46,762 nucleotides of DNA from an uncultured Marvinbryantia sp. (GTDB lineage Bacteria; Bacillota; Clostridia; Lachnospirales; Lachnospiraceae): the NCBI GenBank assembly GCA_934408725.1, contig CAKRVB010000023.1:1-46762 (forward strand), read 5' to 3'. A program made the position numbers and the translations under genes. Numbering within the stretch: the first letter of the stretch is position 1; the number at the start of each line of letters is the position of its first letter. Below, in pieces: positions 32,593 through 42,135 of the stretch. Under the pieces are notes generated by a model. The model was not told where the DNA came from. It ran no database searches and saw nothing but the letters and a program-made list of their open reading frames with translations.

Positions 32593-35148
32593 ATGAATTT
32601 TATTGAAAAAGTGTTTGGTACACACAGCGACCGTGAGCTTAAGAGAATCATGCCGCTGGTTGATAAAGTAGAAGCACTTCGTCCGACCATGCAGGCTCTG
32701 ACTGACGAACAGCTTCGCGCAAAGACGCAGGAATATAAGGACAGACTGGCAAATGGAGAGACACTGGATGACCTGCTTCCGGAAGCATATGCCACTGTCC
32801 GTGAGGGTGCAAAGCGTGCCATTGGACTGGAACACTACCGTGTACAGATCATCGGTGGTATCATTCTTCACCAGGGACGTATCGCAGAGATGAGAACCGG
32901 TGAAGGTAAGACCCTTGTTTCTACACTTCCGGCTTATCTGAATGCACTGGAAGGAAAGGGCGTGCACATCGTTACCGTCAATGACTATCTGGCAAAGCGA
33001 GATGCAGAATGGATGGGAAAAGTCCATGAATTCCTCGGTCTGACCGTAGGTGTGGTATTGAATGATATGGACAACGATGAGCGTCGGAAACAGTACGCCT
33101 GTGATATTACCTATATCACCAACAACGAACTGGGATTTGATTACCTTCGTGACAACATGGTAATTTATAAAGAGCAGCTGGTACAGAGAGATCTTCATTA
33201 TGCCATCATTGACGAGGTGGACTCGGTACTGATCGATGAAGCCAGAACACCTTTGATTATTTCCGGTCAGAGCGGTAAGTCTACCAGATTGTATGAGGTT
33301 GCAGATATTCTGGCACGTCAGCTTCAGAAAGGTGAAGCCAGTGGAGAAGTGACCAAGATGACAGCTATTATGGGAGAAGAGATCACTGAGACCGGTGACT
33401 TTATCGTTAATGAAAAAGATAAAGTTGTTACTCTGACACAGCAGGGTGTAGAAAAAGTAGAGAAGTTCTTCAATATTGAGAATCTGGCAGATGCAGAGAA
33501 TCTGGAGATTCAGCACAATGTGGACCTGGCACTCCGTGCTAATTATCTGATGTTCCGTGATCAGGACTATGTAGTAAAAGATGATCAGGTTATGATCGTT
33601 GATGAGTTTACCGGACGTATCATGCCGGGAAGACGTTATTCGGATGGTCTGCATCAGGCGATTGAGGCAAAAGAACATGTTAAGGTAAAACGGGAAAGTA
33701 AGACCCTGGCTACCATCACTTTCCAGAACTTCTTCAATAAGTACGATAAAAAGTCTGGTATGACAGGTACCGCACTTACCGAGGAAAAAGAGTTCCGTGA
33801 TATTTACGGTATGGACGTTGTTGTGATTCCGACAAACAGACCAGTAGCTCGAATTGACCTGGATGATGCGGTTTACATGACTAAGAAAGAAAAATACCGT
33901 GCTGTTGTAGATGAGATTGAAAAGGCCCATGCAAAGGGACAGCCGGTTCTGGTTGGTACGATTACCATTGACATTTCCGAACTGTTGAGTGGTATGTTGA
34001 AAAAGAGGGGTATTCCACATAAAGTTCTGAATGCCAAGTTCCATGAACTGGAAGCTGAGATCGTAGCAGATGCCGGTGTACATGGAGCTGTTACCATTGC
34101 AACTAACATGGCTGGTCGTGGTACCGATATTAAGCTGGATGATATTTCAAAGGAACTGGGCGGTTTGAAGATCATTGGTACAGAACGTCATGAATCCAGA
34201 CGTATTGATAATCAGCTGCGTGGACGTTCCGGCCGACAGGGAGATCCTGGAGAATCCAGATTCTACATTTCGCTGGAAGATGATCTGATGAGACTGTTTG
34301 GTTCGGAACGTCTGATGAATATGTTCCGTTCTCTTGGCGTAGCTGAGAATGAACAGATCGAACATAAGATGCTTTCTTCCGCTATTGAGAAAGCCCAGGA
34401 GAAGATTGAGACCAATAACTATGGAATTCGTAAGAATCTGCTGGAATATGACCAGGTGAACAATGAACAGCGTGAGATCATTTACAAAGAAAGACGCCGT
34501 GTACTGGACGGTGAAAGCATGAGAGATTCCGTGCTGAAGATGATCCGCGATGTATCAGAGAAGTACGTGGATATGTGCAATGAAGTAGAGAACGGCATGA
34601 ACATCACTGAGCTGAACCGTATCCTGCTTCCGATTATCCCGGTTCAGCCGTTGACGGAAGAAGATGCGAAGATGAGCGTATCTGATTTGAAAGCTAAGCT
34701 GGAAAAAGAAGCAGTTGCACTTTACGAAGAAAAAGAGAAGATCTTCCCGACATTGGATGAAATGCGTGAATTCGAACGTGTGGTTATTCTGAAAGTCATT
34801 GACCGTAAATGGATGGATCACATCGATGATATGGATCAGCTCCGTCAGGGAATCGGACTCCAGGCATATGGACAGAAGGATCCGCTGGTAGAATACAAGA
34901 TGAGTGGATTTGAGATGTTTGATGAGATGCTGTCTGGCATTCAGGAAGATACCTTAAGACTGATCTTCCATGTACGTGTGGAAGAAAAGGTAGAACGTGA
35001 GGAAGTAGCGAAAGTAACCGGAACCAACAAGGATGATACAGTTGCCAACGCACCAAAGAAGCGTGCAGAGGAAAAAGTTTATCCGAACGATCCGTGCCCA
35101 TGCGGCAGCGGAAAGAAATACAAACAGTGCTGCGGACGTAAAAAATAG
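32593..35148 (+). CDS. secA: Preprotein translocase ATPase SecA
   Basis: SecA drives proteins through the SecYEG channel. The 851-residue protein has Walker A MRTGEGKT (near residue 100), the [15 protein letters not shown] motif of NBD1, the preprotein cross-linking domain (about 230-370), NBD2 with [12 protein letters not shown] and [13 protein letters not shown], the helical wing/scaffold, and a C-terminal zinc-binding SEC-C tail with C-x-C-x8-C-C ([15 protein letters not shown]). The tail marks it as the housekeeping SecA1 type rather than an accessory SecA2. SD TTAGGAGAG precedes the ATG. prfB follows after 74 bases, as in many Firmicutes. Confidence 0.98.
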   Translation: MNFIEKVFGTHSDRELKRIMPLVDKVEALRPTMQALTDEQLRAKTQEYKDRLANGETLDDLLPEAYATVREGAKRAIGLEHYRVQIIGGIILHQGRIAEMRTGEGKTLVSTLPAYLNALEGKGVHIVTVNDYLAKRDAEWMGKVHEFLGLTVGVVLNDMDNDERRKQYACDITYITNNELGFDYLRDNMVIYKEQLVQRDLHYAIIDEVDSVLIDEARTPLIISGQSGKSTRLYEVADILARQLQKGEASGEVTKMTAIMGEEITETGDFIVNEKDKVVTLTQQGVEKVEKFFNIENLADAENLEIQHNVDLALRANYLMFRDQDYVVKDDQVMIVDEFTGRIMPGRRYSDGLHQAIEAKEHVKVKRESKTLATITFQNFFNKYDKKSGMTGTALTEEKEFRDIYGMDVVVIPTNRPVARIDLDDAVYMTKKEKYRAVVDEIEKAHAKGQPVLVGTITIDISELLSGMLKKRGIPHKVLNAKFHELEAEIVADAGVHGAVTIATNMAGRGTDIKLDDISKELGGLKIIGTERHESRRIDNQLRGRSGRQGDPGESRFYISLEDDLMRLFGSERLMNMFRSLGVAENEQIEHKMLSSAIEKAQEKIETNNYGIRKNLLEYDQVNNEQREIIYKERRRVLDGESMRDSVLKMIRDVSEKYVDMCNEVENGMNITELNRILLPIIPVQPLTEEDAKMSVSDLKAKLEKEAVALYEEKEKIFPTLDEMREFERVVILKVIDRKWMDHIDDMDQLRQGIGLQAYGQKDPLVEYKMSGFEMFDEMLSGIQEDTLRLIFHVRVEEKVEREEVAKVTGTNKDDTVANAPKKRAEEKVYPNDPCPCGSGKKYKQCCGRKK

Positions 35149-35155
35149 AAGTGAT

Positions 35156-35197
35156 GCAGACTGCCGCAGACAGAAACTGCCTGTTGCAGTCTGCTTT
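35156..35197 (+). terminator. Hairpin between secA and prfB, weak terminator or attenuator
   Basis: GCAGACTGC (35156-35164) and its complement GCAGTCTGC (35186-35194) form a perfect 9-bp stem, followed by TTTCAGTTT. The prfB ribosome binding site begins 15-20 bases later. The short T run suggests partial termination that would set the ratio of secA to prfB mRNA. Confidence 0.5.
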
Positions 35198-35222
35198 CAG
35201 TTTAAGGAAAGAAGGTGACAGA

Positions 35223-36351
35223 GTGGTCGAATTAGATCAGTTCAAGTATACGCTTGGCACATATGAAAAACCATTACTGGAAGTGAGGGATTCACTTTGA
35301 CCTGGCTAATAAGGAAAAGCGAATCGAAGAATTAGAACGAAAAATGGAAGAACCTGGCTTTTGGGATGATCCGGAACAGTCCCAGGAGATGATGAAAAAA
35401 CTAAAATCCATGAAGGATGATATTGCAACTTATCATACTCTTCAGGAACAGTATGAGGAGATTGAGACGCTCATTGAGATGGCAGAGGAGGAAAATGATG
35501 CCTCTCTGATTGAGGAGATTCAGACAACACTGGATGAGTTTATTGCTTCGTTTGACAACATTAGAATCAAGACATTACTTTCTGGTGAATACGATAATGT
35601 GAATGCGATTGTATCCCTCCATGCGGGAGCTGGTGGTACCGAATCCTGCGACTGGGCAGGTATGTTGTATCGTATGTATACCAGATGGGCGGATAAAAAG
35701 GGCTATGAAGTGGAAGTGATTGATTATCTGGATGGAGATGAGGCCGGAATCAAGTCGGTAACTTTTGAAGTACGTGGGGAAAATGCTTACGGATATCTGA
35801 AGTCCGAAAAGGGTGTGCATCGTCTGGTGCGTATTTCTCCGTTTAATGCGGCAGGAAAACGTCAGACTTCTTTCGTACAGTGTGATGTGATGCCAGATAT
35901 TGAGGAAGATCTGGATGTGGAGATCAGGGATGATGATATTCGTATTGATACTTACCGTTCCAGTGGAGCTGGTGGACAGCATATCAACAAGACTTCTTCC
36001 GCAATCCGTATTACGCATATACCAACCGGAATTGTGGTACAGTGTCAGAATGAACGTTCACAGTTTCAGAATAAAGACAAAGCAATGCAGATGCTGAAAG
36101 CAAAACTGTACCTGCTGAAGCAGCAGGAAAATGCAGAAAAGGTGTCCGGCATTCGAGGTGAAAAGAAAGAAATGGGCTGGGGAAATCAGATTCGTTCTTA
36201 CGTGATGCAGCCGTACACCATGGTAAAAGATCACAGAACGAATGCAGAAACCGGTAATGTGGACAGTGTTATGGATGGAAACATTGATCTTTTTATCAAT
36301 GCATATTTAAAATGGATTGCCCTCGGAAATGAAGAAGAGGAGCAGCAGTAA
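35223..36351 (+). CDS. prfB: Peptide chain release factor 2, with programmed +1 frameshift
   Basis: RF2 ends translation at UGA and UAA. The gene is read as 35223-35297 and then, after slipping one base, 35299-36351. The first 25 codons start at GTG (AAGGTGA upstream) and end CTT-TGA; the +1 frame continues GAC-CTG and gives a 375-residue protein in all. The RF2 signature S-P-F lies in RISPFNAAGKRQTSF and the catalytic GGQ in SGAGGQHINKT. N-terminal coiled-coil helices precede them. The frameshift makes synthesis self-limiting: plentiful RF2 stops at the in-frame UGA. It follows secA and precedes the SPFH gene by 12 bases. Confidence 0.97.
35285..35301 (+). promoter_or_regulatory. prfB +1 frameshift signal
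   Basis: The slippery CTT-TGA-C (35295-35301) is preceded by a Shine-Dalgarno-like GAGGG (35285-35289). The gap from GAGGG to CTT is 5 bases, where the E. coli signal (AGGGGG-TAT-CTT) has 3. Confidence 0.92.
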
Positions 36352-36363
36352 AGGAGGATAAAG

Positions 36364-37569
36364 ATGGGAATTATCAGAACAGCGATTGGAGCGGCAGCAG
36401 GAACCGTAAAATCAGGATTTCAGGATCAGTTTTTGGAAGCAATTGAGCCAGAAGAAATGGATGCCCAGACCGTATTCACCAGAGGAGTGATGGTCAGAAA
36501 AGGCTCAAACAGACCGACCACAGATGTGATTTCGGACGGTTCTGTGATCCATGTATATGACAATCAGTTTATGATACTGGTAGATGGTGGAAAGATCATC
36601 GATTATACAGCAGAACCGGGATACTACACAGTCAGCAATTCTTCAGCCCCGTCTATGTTCAATGGGCAGTTTGATGAAGCACTGAAGGAGACTTTTTCCA
36701 GATTTAAATTTGGCGGAACGACACCGATGTCCCAGAAGGTATTTTATATCAATTTGCAGGAGATTAAGGGAATTAAGTTTGGAACCCGCAATGCGGTGAA
36801 CTATTTCGATAGTTTCTATAATGCAGAACTGTTTCTGCGTGCACATGGTACCTATTCTATTAAGATAACAGATCCACTGAAGTTTTATGCTGAAGTGGTG
36901 CCAAAAAATGCGCAGCGTGTGGAGATAGAAGAGATCAATGATCAGTACCGCAGTGAGTTCCTGGAAGCCCTTCAGTCAGCGATCAATCGGATGTCTGCTG
37001 AAGGTATGCGTATTTCTTTTGTGACATCCAAGGCTATGGAACTGGGACGTTACATGGCGGATGTGCTGGATACACAGTGGACACAACAGCGTGGCATGGA
37101 GATTCAGGCAGTGGGAATTGCCAGCATTTCCTACGATGAAGAATCGCAGAAATTGATTAATATGAGAAATCAGGGGGCTATGATGTCGGATCCATCAGTA
37201 AGAGAAGGATTTGTACAGTCTTCTATTGCACGGGGAATGGAAGCAGCAGGTTCGAATGCCAATGGAGCAGCAACTGGCTTTATGGGCATGGGAATGGGCA
37301 TGGGAGCAGCCGGAGGATTTATGAATCAGGCATCTCAGACCAATATGCAGCAGATGCAGATGAATCAGATGGCACAGCAGCAGGCGAATATGCAGCAGCA
37401 GATGAATCAGGCACAGCCGTCAGGATGGACCTGTGCCTGCGGAGCTTCTAATACTGGTAATTTCTGTTCGAATTGCGGTAAACCAAAACCATCCTCAGAC
37501 TGGACCTGTGCCTGCGGAACGGTCAATAAAGGCAATTTCTGCTGTAATTGCGGAAAGCCACGGGCATAA
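36364..37569 (+). CDS. SPFH-domain protein with tandem C-terminal zinc ribbons, YdjI-like
   Basis: A 401-residue protein of the YdjI / 'virion core protein' branch of the SPFH (band 7) family. Residues about 25-275 form the SPFH region, with a TPMSQKVFYIN segment and the AVGIASISYDEESQKLINM end. A Gly/Met/Gln-rich linker (about 300-350: GMGMGMGAAGGF, then QQ/NQ-rich) leads to two near-identical zinc ribbons at 355-376 and 380-401, each W-T-C-A-C-G...F-C-x-N-C-G-K-P. It lacks a transmembrane helix, so membrane association would be through the SPFH domain. It begins 12 bases after prfB (SD AAAGGAGG) and heads the triad with the next two genes. In B. subtilis the equivalents are encoded with a PspA protein and act in envelope stress. 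Confidence 0.88.
   Translation: MGIIRTAIGAAAGTVKSGFQDQFLEAIEPEEMDAQTVFTRGVMVRKGSNRPTTDVISDGSVIHVYDNQFMILVDGGKIIDYTAEPGYYTVSNSSAPSMFNGQFDEALKETFSRFKFGGTTPMSQKVFYINLQEIKGIKFGTRNAVNYFDSFYNAELFLRAHGTYSIKITDPLKFYAEVVPKNAQRVEIEEINDQYRSEFLEALQSAINRMSAEGMRISFVTSKAMELGRYMADVLDTQWTQQRGMEIQAVGIASISYDEESQKLINMRNQGAMMSDPSVREGFVQSSIARGMEAAGSNANGAATGFMGMGMGMGAAGGFMNQASQTNMQQMQMNQMAQQQANMQQQMNQAQPSGWTCACGASNTGNFCSNCGKPKPSSDWTCACGTVNKGNFCCNCGKPRA
37426..37566 (+). repeat. Tandem duplication of a zinc-ribbon unit (75-base period)
   Basis: Two copies of a Trp-Thr-Cys-Ala-Cys-Gly unit begin at 37426 and 37501, exactly 75 bases apart. Both open with the same DNA, TGGACCTGTGCCTGCGGA, and both end F-C-x-N-C-G-K-P. 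The similarity at DNA level suggests a fairly recent duplication inside the SPFH gene. Confidence 0.8.
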
Positions 37570-37579
37570 GAGGTGAGAA

Positions 37580-38647
37580 ATGGCAGCAGTCAGTTATAAG
37601 TGCCCAAACTGCGGAGGAGATCTGCAGTTTGATCCAGGCACTCAGAAGTTTAAGTGCGAATACTGTTCGTCCGTATTTTCAAAGGAAGAAGTAGAGGCAG
37701 CAAATCCACAAAAAGAAGGAAAAGATGGCGCAGAAGAGACATCACAGTACAAAGCAGAGACTGATACAGAGGGCGAAGCGTCCCTGTATCAGTGTCCAAG
37801 CTGCGGAGCGGAGATTGTAACAGATGCCACAACAGCTGCGACATTTTGTTTTTACTGCCATAATCCAGTCATTCTTCAGGGAAAACTGTCAGGAGAATAT
37901 CGACCGGAAAAAATCATTCCGTTTGCAGTAAATAAAAAAGAAGCTGTAGATGAATTCCTGAAGTTTGTAAAGAAAAAGAAATTTATTCCCAGGGATTTTT
38001 TCTGCAAGGAGCAGATAGAAAAAATCAGTGGAGTTTATTTTCCATTCTGGGAATATGACTGCAAAACAGAAGGGGACTGGCAGGGAGAAGCTAAAAGGAT
38101 CCGTATTTATCGAACCGGTGATATGGAGCATACAGAGACAAAGATTTATCGTCTGGAAAGATCGGCAGAAGTAGGGTTTGAAGAACTGACCAGAAATGCA
38201 CTGAACAAAGAAAACAGACAGCTGGTAGAAGCAGTGCAGCCATTCCGTTTGGAAGAGACGAAGGATTTTTCCATGGAATATCTTTCAGGATTCCTGGCAG
38301 AAAAGAGAGATATTGAAAAAAAAGATCTGGTAGAAGAACTACATCAGGAAGTGAAGAAGCACTCATCCGATATGGTAAGATCCAGTGTACAGGGATATGA
38401 TACGGTAACATCGGTATCTGATCAGTTTCATTTACTGGGTGAAAACTGGAAATACCTGCTGGTTCCTGTATGGGTGCTTACTTATCGTGGAAAAAATGAC
38501 AAGATCTATTATTATGCAATGAACGGGCAGACCAGAAAAATCAGTGGGGAGCTCCCTATTGATAAAAAGAAGGTTCTGCAACTGTTTGTTGGTGTGTTTG
38601 TGGCTGTTTTTCTGTTTATGCTGCTGGGAGGATACTTGGTATGGTAG
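37580..38647 (+). CDS. Zinc-ribbon membrane protein, YdjG-like
   Basis: A 355-residue protein with two N-terminal zinc ribbons, CPNCGG...CEYC (about 8-33) and CPSCGA...CFYC (about 73-96), separated by an acidic low-complexity linker. A middle domain of about 220 residues includes FPFWEYDC and VPVWVLTYRGK segments typical of this family, and one membrane helix lies at the very end (about 330-352), so most of the protein is cytoplasmic. It matches B. subtilis YdjG in layout. It lies 10 bases after the SPFH gene and overlaps the TPM gene by 7 bases, which supports a joint complex. Exact biochemical role is unknown. Confidence 0.85.
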   Translation: MAAVSYKCPNCGGDLQFDPGTQKFKCEYCSSVFSKEEVEAANPQKEGKDGAEETSQYKAETDTEGEASLYQCPSCGAEIVTDATTAATFCFYCHNPVILQGKLSGEYRPEKIIPFAVNKKEAVDEFLKFVKKKKFIPRDFFCKEQIEKISGVYFPFWEYDCKTEGDWQGEAKRIRIYRTGDMEHTETKIYRLERSAEVGFEELTRNALNKENRQLVEAVQPFRLEETKDFSMEYLSGFLAEKRDIEKKDLVEELHQEVKKHSSDMVRSSVQGYDTVTSVSDQFHLLGENWKYLLVPVWVLTYRGKNDKIYYYAMNGQTRKISGELPIDKKKVLQLFVGVFVAVFLFMLLGGYLVW

Positions 38648-39480
38648 AGAAAAAAATGCCAAAAAGAAAGGCAGCGGGTATGATAGTATTATGGATAACT
38701 ATCTGCCTCTGGCTGTCAGGAGTGACGGTATTTGCACAGTGTCAGATTCAGGATGATGCGCAGCTTTTTACAACCGAAGAAACAAAGGAGATAGAAAATC
38801 TGTCGGAAGAGATTCAGGATCAGTATCAGATGAATGTGCTGGTCATGACCTGCGAAGATGCCGGAGGAAAAGAATCCCACGAAGTTCTGGAAGATACCTA
38901 TGAGGAATATGGACTGGAGAGTAATGAGGCCAAAGGTGGAATCGCATTGCTGATCGATATGGACAACCGGGAACTGAATCTTGTCACAGAACGAGATATG
39001 ATCTATTATATTACCGATTACCGGGAAGAAAAGATCTATGATGCGGCACAGTCCTATGCTTCAGATGGGGAATATGGAAATGCAATGATAGCCATGTTAA
39101 AAAAGGTACAGCAATATCTGAACGAAGGAATCCCGAATAAACAATATACGTATGATACGGAGACTGGGCGGATTGTGCGTTACCGCAGTCTTACTTCAGG
39201 GGATATTTTGCTTGCTTTTTTCGCAGGGCTCATGGTAGCTGCAATCGTTTCGGTCATTCTTTACAGAAGCTACACTGTGGTAAAAAAATATCGGTATTCT
39301 ACGGAAAAGAATGCAAGACTTAAGATTACAGCACAGAATGATATACTGGTGAACCAGTTTGTAACACATCGGAAAATTGAGAAAGATCCTCCATCCGGTG
39401 GCGGTGACAGTGGAAGAACATCCACGCATCATTCTTCCGGAGGACATACATATGGCGGCGGTAAGGGACGGGGATTTTGA
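38641..39480 (+). CDS. TPM-domain membrane protein, YdjH/YgcG-like
   Basis: A 279-residue protein with a signal peptide or anchor (about 13-32), a TPM domain outside the cell (about 38-165, with the AQLFTTEETKEIENLSEEI start and GGIALLIDMDNRELNLVT), a membrane helix (about 187-210) and a basic cytoplasmic part. It ends in a Gly/Ser/His-rich tail (PPSGGG, HHSSGGHTYGGG). The TPM fold occurs in YdjH and YgcG and in photosystem repair proteins of plants. It overlaps the zinc-ribbon gene by 7 bases; SD GGGAGG lies inside that gene. With its two upstream neighbours it makes a three-gene unit. Confidence 0.87.
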   Translation: MVEKKMPKRKAAGMIVLWITICLWLSGVTVFAQCQIQDDAQLFTTEETKEIENLSEEIQDQYQMNVLVMTCEDAGGKESHEVLEDTYEEYGLESNEAKGGIALLIDMDNRELNLVTERDMIYYITDYREEKIYDAAQSYASDGEYGNAMIAMLKKVQQYLNEGIPNKQYTYDTETGRIVRYRSLTSGDILLAFFAGLMVAAIVSVILYRSYTVVKKYRYSTEKNARLKITAQNDILVNQFVTHRKIEKDPPSGGGDSGRTSTHHSSGGHTYGGGKGRGF

Positions 39481-39506
39481 CAGTACTGCTGTATAAAGGA
39501 GAGCAT

Positions 39507-39950
39507 ATGAAAGGAAAAGAGCAGTTCTATGTAGTAAAAGAAAAGGCGGTGCCAGAGGTCCTTTTGAAAGTAGTAGAGGCAAAAAAACTGCTGGAGACCG
39601 GAAAAGCAGCGACCGTGCAGGAAGCAGCGGATCTGACTGGTATTAGTCGAAGCTCTTTTTACAAATATAAGGACGATATTTCCCTTTTTCATGAAAATAC
39701 AAAGGGAAAAAAGATTACATTTGTAACACAGATGGATGATCAGCCAGGATTGCTGTCAGATGTTCTGAAAGTGATTGCAGAATATCAGGCCAATATTCTG
39801 ACCATTCATCAGACCATACCGGTCAATGGAGTCGCATCGCTGACCCTTTGTATCGATATCCTTCCAACAACAGGGAATTCTATGTCGTTGTTTACGGATA
39901 TTGAGAATCTTGGAGGGGTACATTATATGAAAATATTAGCGAGCGAATAA
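39507..39950 (+). CDS. ACT-domain protein, PheB/UPF0735 family
   Basis: A 147-residue protein with an N-terminal helix-turn-helix-like segment (about 33-56, TVQEAADLTGISRSSFYKYK) and a C-terminal ACT domain (about 68-145, FVTQMDDQPGLLSDVLKVIAEYQANILTIHQ) that usually binds an amino acid. The family is annotated UPF0735 or PheB. I chose the ATG at 39507, 5 bases after AAAGGAG; the longer frame from an upstream TTG overlaps the TPM gene and has no ribosome binding site. An amino-acid-responsive regulator is plausible, but its targets are unknown. Confidence 0.9.
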   Translation: MKGKEQFYVVKEKAVPEVLLKVVEAKKLLETGKAATVQEAADLTGISRSSFYKYKDDISLFHENTKGKKITFVTQMDDQPGLLSDVLKVIAEYQANILTIHQTIPVNGVASLTLCIDILPTTGNSMSLFTDIENLGGVHYMKILASE

Positions 39951-39978
39951 AGGAACGATAACGAATAGGTGGAAAAGA

Positions 39979-42135
39979 ATGGATATGATAAAAAAAATTG
40001 CTTCTGAACTGGAAGTACAGGCATGGCAGGTAGAAGCCGCTGTAAAATTAATAGATGAGGGTAATACCATACCATTTATTGCCAGATACCGGAAAGAGGC
40101 AACTGGAACATTGAACGATGAACAGCTGAGAAAGCTGCATGAAAGACTGGTTTATCTGCGCAATCTGGAAGAAAAAAAACAGCAGGTTCTGTCCAGTATT
40201 GAAGAGCAGGGAAAACTGACGGAAGAATTAAAGAAGCAGATTCTGGAGGCACAGACGCAGGTACTGGTAGAAGATCTGTATCGTCCGTATCGGCCGAAAC
40301 GCCGTACCCGTGCAACGATTGCAAAGGAAAAAGGTCTGGAAGGTCTGGCAAATATCATTCTTCTTCAGATGACCAGAAAATCTCTTGAAGAAGAAGCCAA
40401 AGATTTTCTGAGTGAAGAAAAAGAAGTCCTGACTGTGGCAGATGCGATTAATGGTGCAAAAGACATCATAGCAGAAAGTATCTCAGATGAGGCTGCGTAT
40501 CGTACCAGAATTCGTGAGATGACGGAAAAAGAAGGAGTTCTGACTGCAGAGGCTAAGGATGAAAAAGCAGAATCTGTTTATGAAATGTATTATCATTTCC
40601 AGGAACCGGTTACAAAGCTGGCGGGACATCGTGTATTGGCATTAAATCGTGGAGAAAAAGAAAAGATTCTGACTGTGAAGGTGGAAGCACCGGAAGATCG
40701 GATTTTACGGTATCTGGAAAAACAGATCATCAAGAAAGAAAATCCGAATACCACAGATACATTGAAAGAAGTGATCGAGGACAGCTATAAGCGTCTCATT
40801 GCGCCTGCTATTGAGAGAGAAATTCGCAATGCACAGACGGAAAAGGCAGAAGAAGGGGCCATGAATGTATTTGGCAAAAACCTTCAGCAGCTGCTGATGC
40901 AGCCGCCAATCTCCGGCCAGGTGGTGCTGGGATGGGATCCTGCATTTCGTACCGGATGTAAGCTGGCAGTAGTAGATCCGACTGGAAAAGTGCTGGATAC
41001 AGCAGTTGTCTATCCGACAGCACCGACCAATGAAAAGAAAATCCGTGCAGCAAAAGATAAAGTAAAAGAATTTATTGATAAGTATCATATCACTCTGATT
41101 TCAGTAGGAAATGGAACTGCTTCAAGGGAGTCAGAGCAGGTGATCGTGGAAATGCTGAAAGAGATATCCACACCGGTACAGTATGTCATCACAAATGAAG
41201 CTGGAGCATCTGTTTATTCGGCAAGTAAGCTGGCGACAGAAGAGTTCCCGAATTTCGATGTGGGTCAGAGAAGTGCAGCTTCGATAGCCAGAAGAGTACA
41301 GGATCCTCTTGCGGAACTGGTTAAGATTGATCCGAAATCCATCGGAGTAGGACAGTATCAGCATGATATGAATCAGAAAAAACTGGGAGAAACTTTAAGT
41401 GGTGTAGTGGAAGATTGTGTAAATAAAGTAGGTGTAGATTTAAATACAGCATCTGCATCTCTCCTGGAATATATTTCCGGGATAAGTAAAACAATTGCGA
41501 AAAACATTGTTGCGTACCGGGAAGAGAATGGCAGATTTACAGATCGAAAACAGCTGCTGAAAGTAGCAAAGCTGGGACCAAAGGCTTATGAACAGTGCGC
41601 AGGATTTATGCGGATCCAGGGCGGTGCCAATCCTCTGGATCAGACCAGTGTACATCCGGAGAGTTATCATGCGGCAGAACTGCTTTTGAAAAAGCTGGGA
41701 TATTCTACCACAGATATCGCAGATAAGAAGCTGGATGGTTTATCAGGAAAAGTCAGAGACTATAAAAAGCTCGCCGGGGAACTGGAGGTAGGAGAGATTA
41801 CGTTACGTGATATTGTGAAAGAACTGGAAAAACCGGCTCGAGATCCACGTGACGAGATGCCAAAACCGATTCTTCGTACGGATGTACTGGAAATGAAAGA
41901 TCTGACCCCAGGCATGATATTAAAAGGTACAGTACGTAATGTAATTGATTTTGGGGTGTTTGTTGATATCGGTGTACATCAGGACGGACTGGTGCACATT
42001 TCACAGCTGACAGATAAAAAGTTTGTAAAGCATCCGCTGGAAGTAGTGAGTGTAGGCGATATTGTGGAAGTAAAAGTCATGAGTGTGGATCTGAATAAAA
42101 AGAGAATCCAGTTGACGATGAAAGGTATCAAATAA
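39979..42135 (+). CDS. tex: Tex family RNA-binding transcription accessory protein
   Basis: Tex is a cytoplasmic nucleic-acid-binding protein related to Spt6. The 718-residue protein shows the N-terminal helical region (EGNTIPFIARYRKEATG), a YqgF-like RNase H fold (about 315-440, LGWDPAFRTGCKLAVVDP), a helix-hairpin-helix module (SGISKTIAKNIVAYREENG) and a C-terminal S1 RNA-binding domain (about 645-715, GMILKGTVRNVIDFGVFVDIG). AGGTGG lies ahead of the start, and another Met two codons in is possible. The stop shares one base with the NUDIX start (TAATG). Confidence 0.96.
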   Translation: MDMIKKIASELEVQAWQVEAAVKLIDEGNTIPFIARYRKEATGTLNDEQLRKLHERLVYLRNLEEKKQQVLSSIEEQGKLTEELKKQILEAQTQVLVEDLYRPYRPKRRTRATIAKEKGLEGLANIILLQMTRKSLEEEAKDFLSEEKEVLTVADAINGAKDIIAESISDEAAYRTRIREMTEKEGVLTAEAKDEKAESVYEMYYHFQEPVTKLAGHRVLALNRGEKEKILTVKVEAPEDRILRYLEKQIIKKENPNTTDTLKEVIEDSYKRLIAPAIEREIRNAQTEKAEEGAMNVFGKNLQQLLMQPPISGQVVLGWDPAFRTGCKLAVVDPTGKVLDTAVVYPTAPTNEKKIRAAKDKVKEFIDKYHITLISVGNGTASRESEQVIVEMLKEISTPVQYVITNEAGASVYSASKLATEEFPNFDVGQRSAASIARRVQDPLAELVKIDPKSIGVGQYQHDMNQKKLGETLSGVVEDCVNKVGVDLNTASASLLEYISGISKTIAKNIVAYREENGRFTDRKQLLKVAKLGPKAYEQCAGFMRIQGGANPLDQTSVHPESYHAAELLLKKLGYSTTDIADKKLDGLSGKVRDYKKLAGELEVGEITLRDIVKELEKPARDPRDEMPKPILRTDVLEMKDLTPGMILKGTVRNVIDFGVFVDIGVHQDGLVHISQLTDKKFVKHPLEVVSVGDIVEVKVMSVDLNKKRIQLTMKGIK

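Noticed and set aside
32467..34083. A 538-codon open frame antisense to secA
   Set aside because: Its translation is rich in Cys, His, Phe and Ile without any domain, it has no ribosome binding site, and it lies opposite an unmistakable SecA. It is a codon-bias shadow.
35298..35301. Possible sequencing error or pseudogene at the stop inside prfB
   Set aside because: The stop is TGA in the exact CTT-TGA-C context, with an SD-like GAGGG upstream and RF2 N-terminal sequence before it; this is the programmed frameshift.
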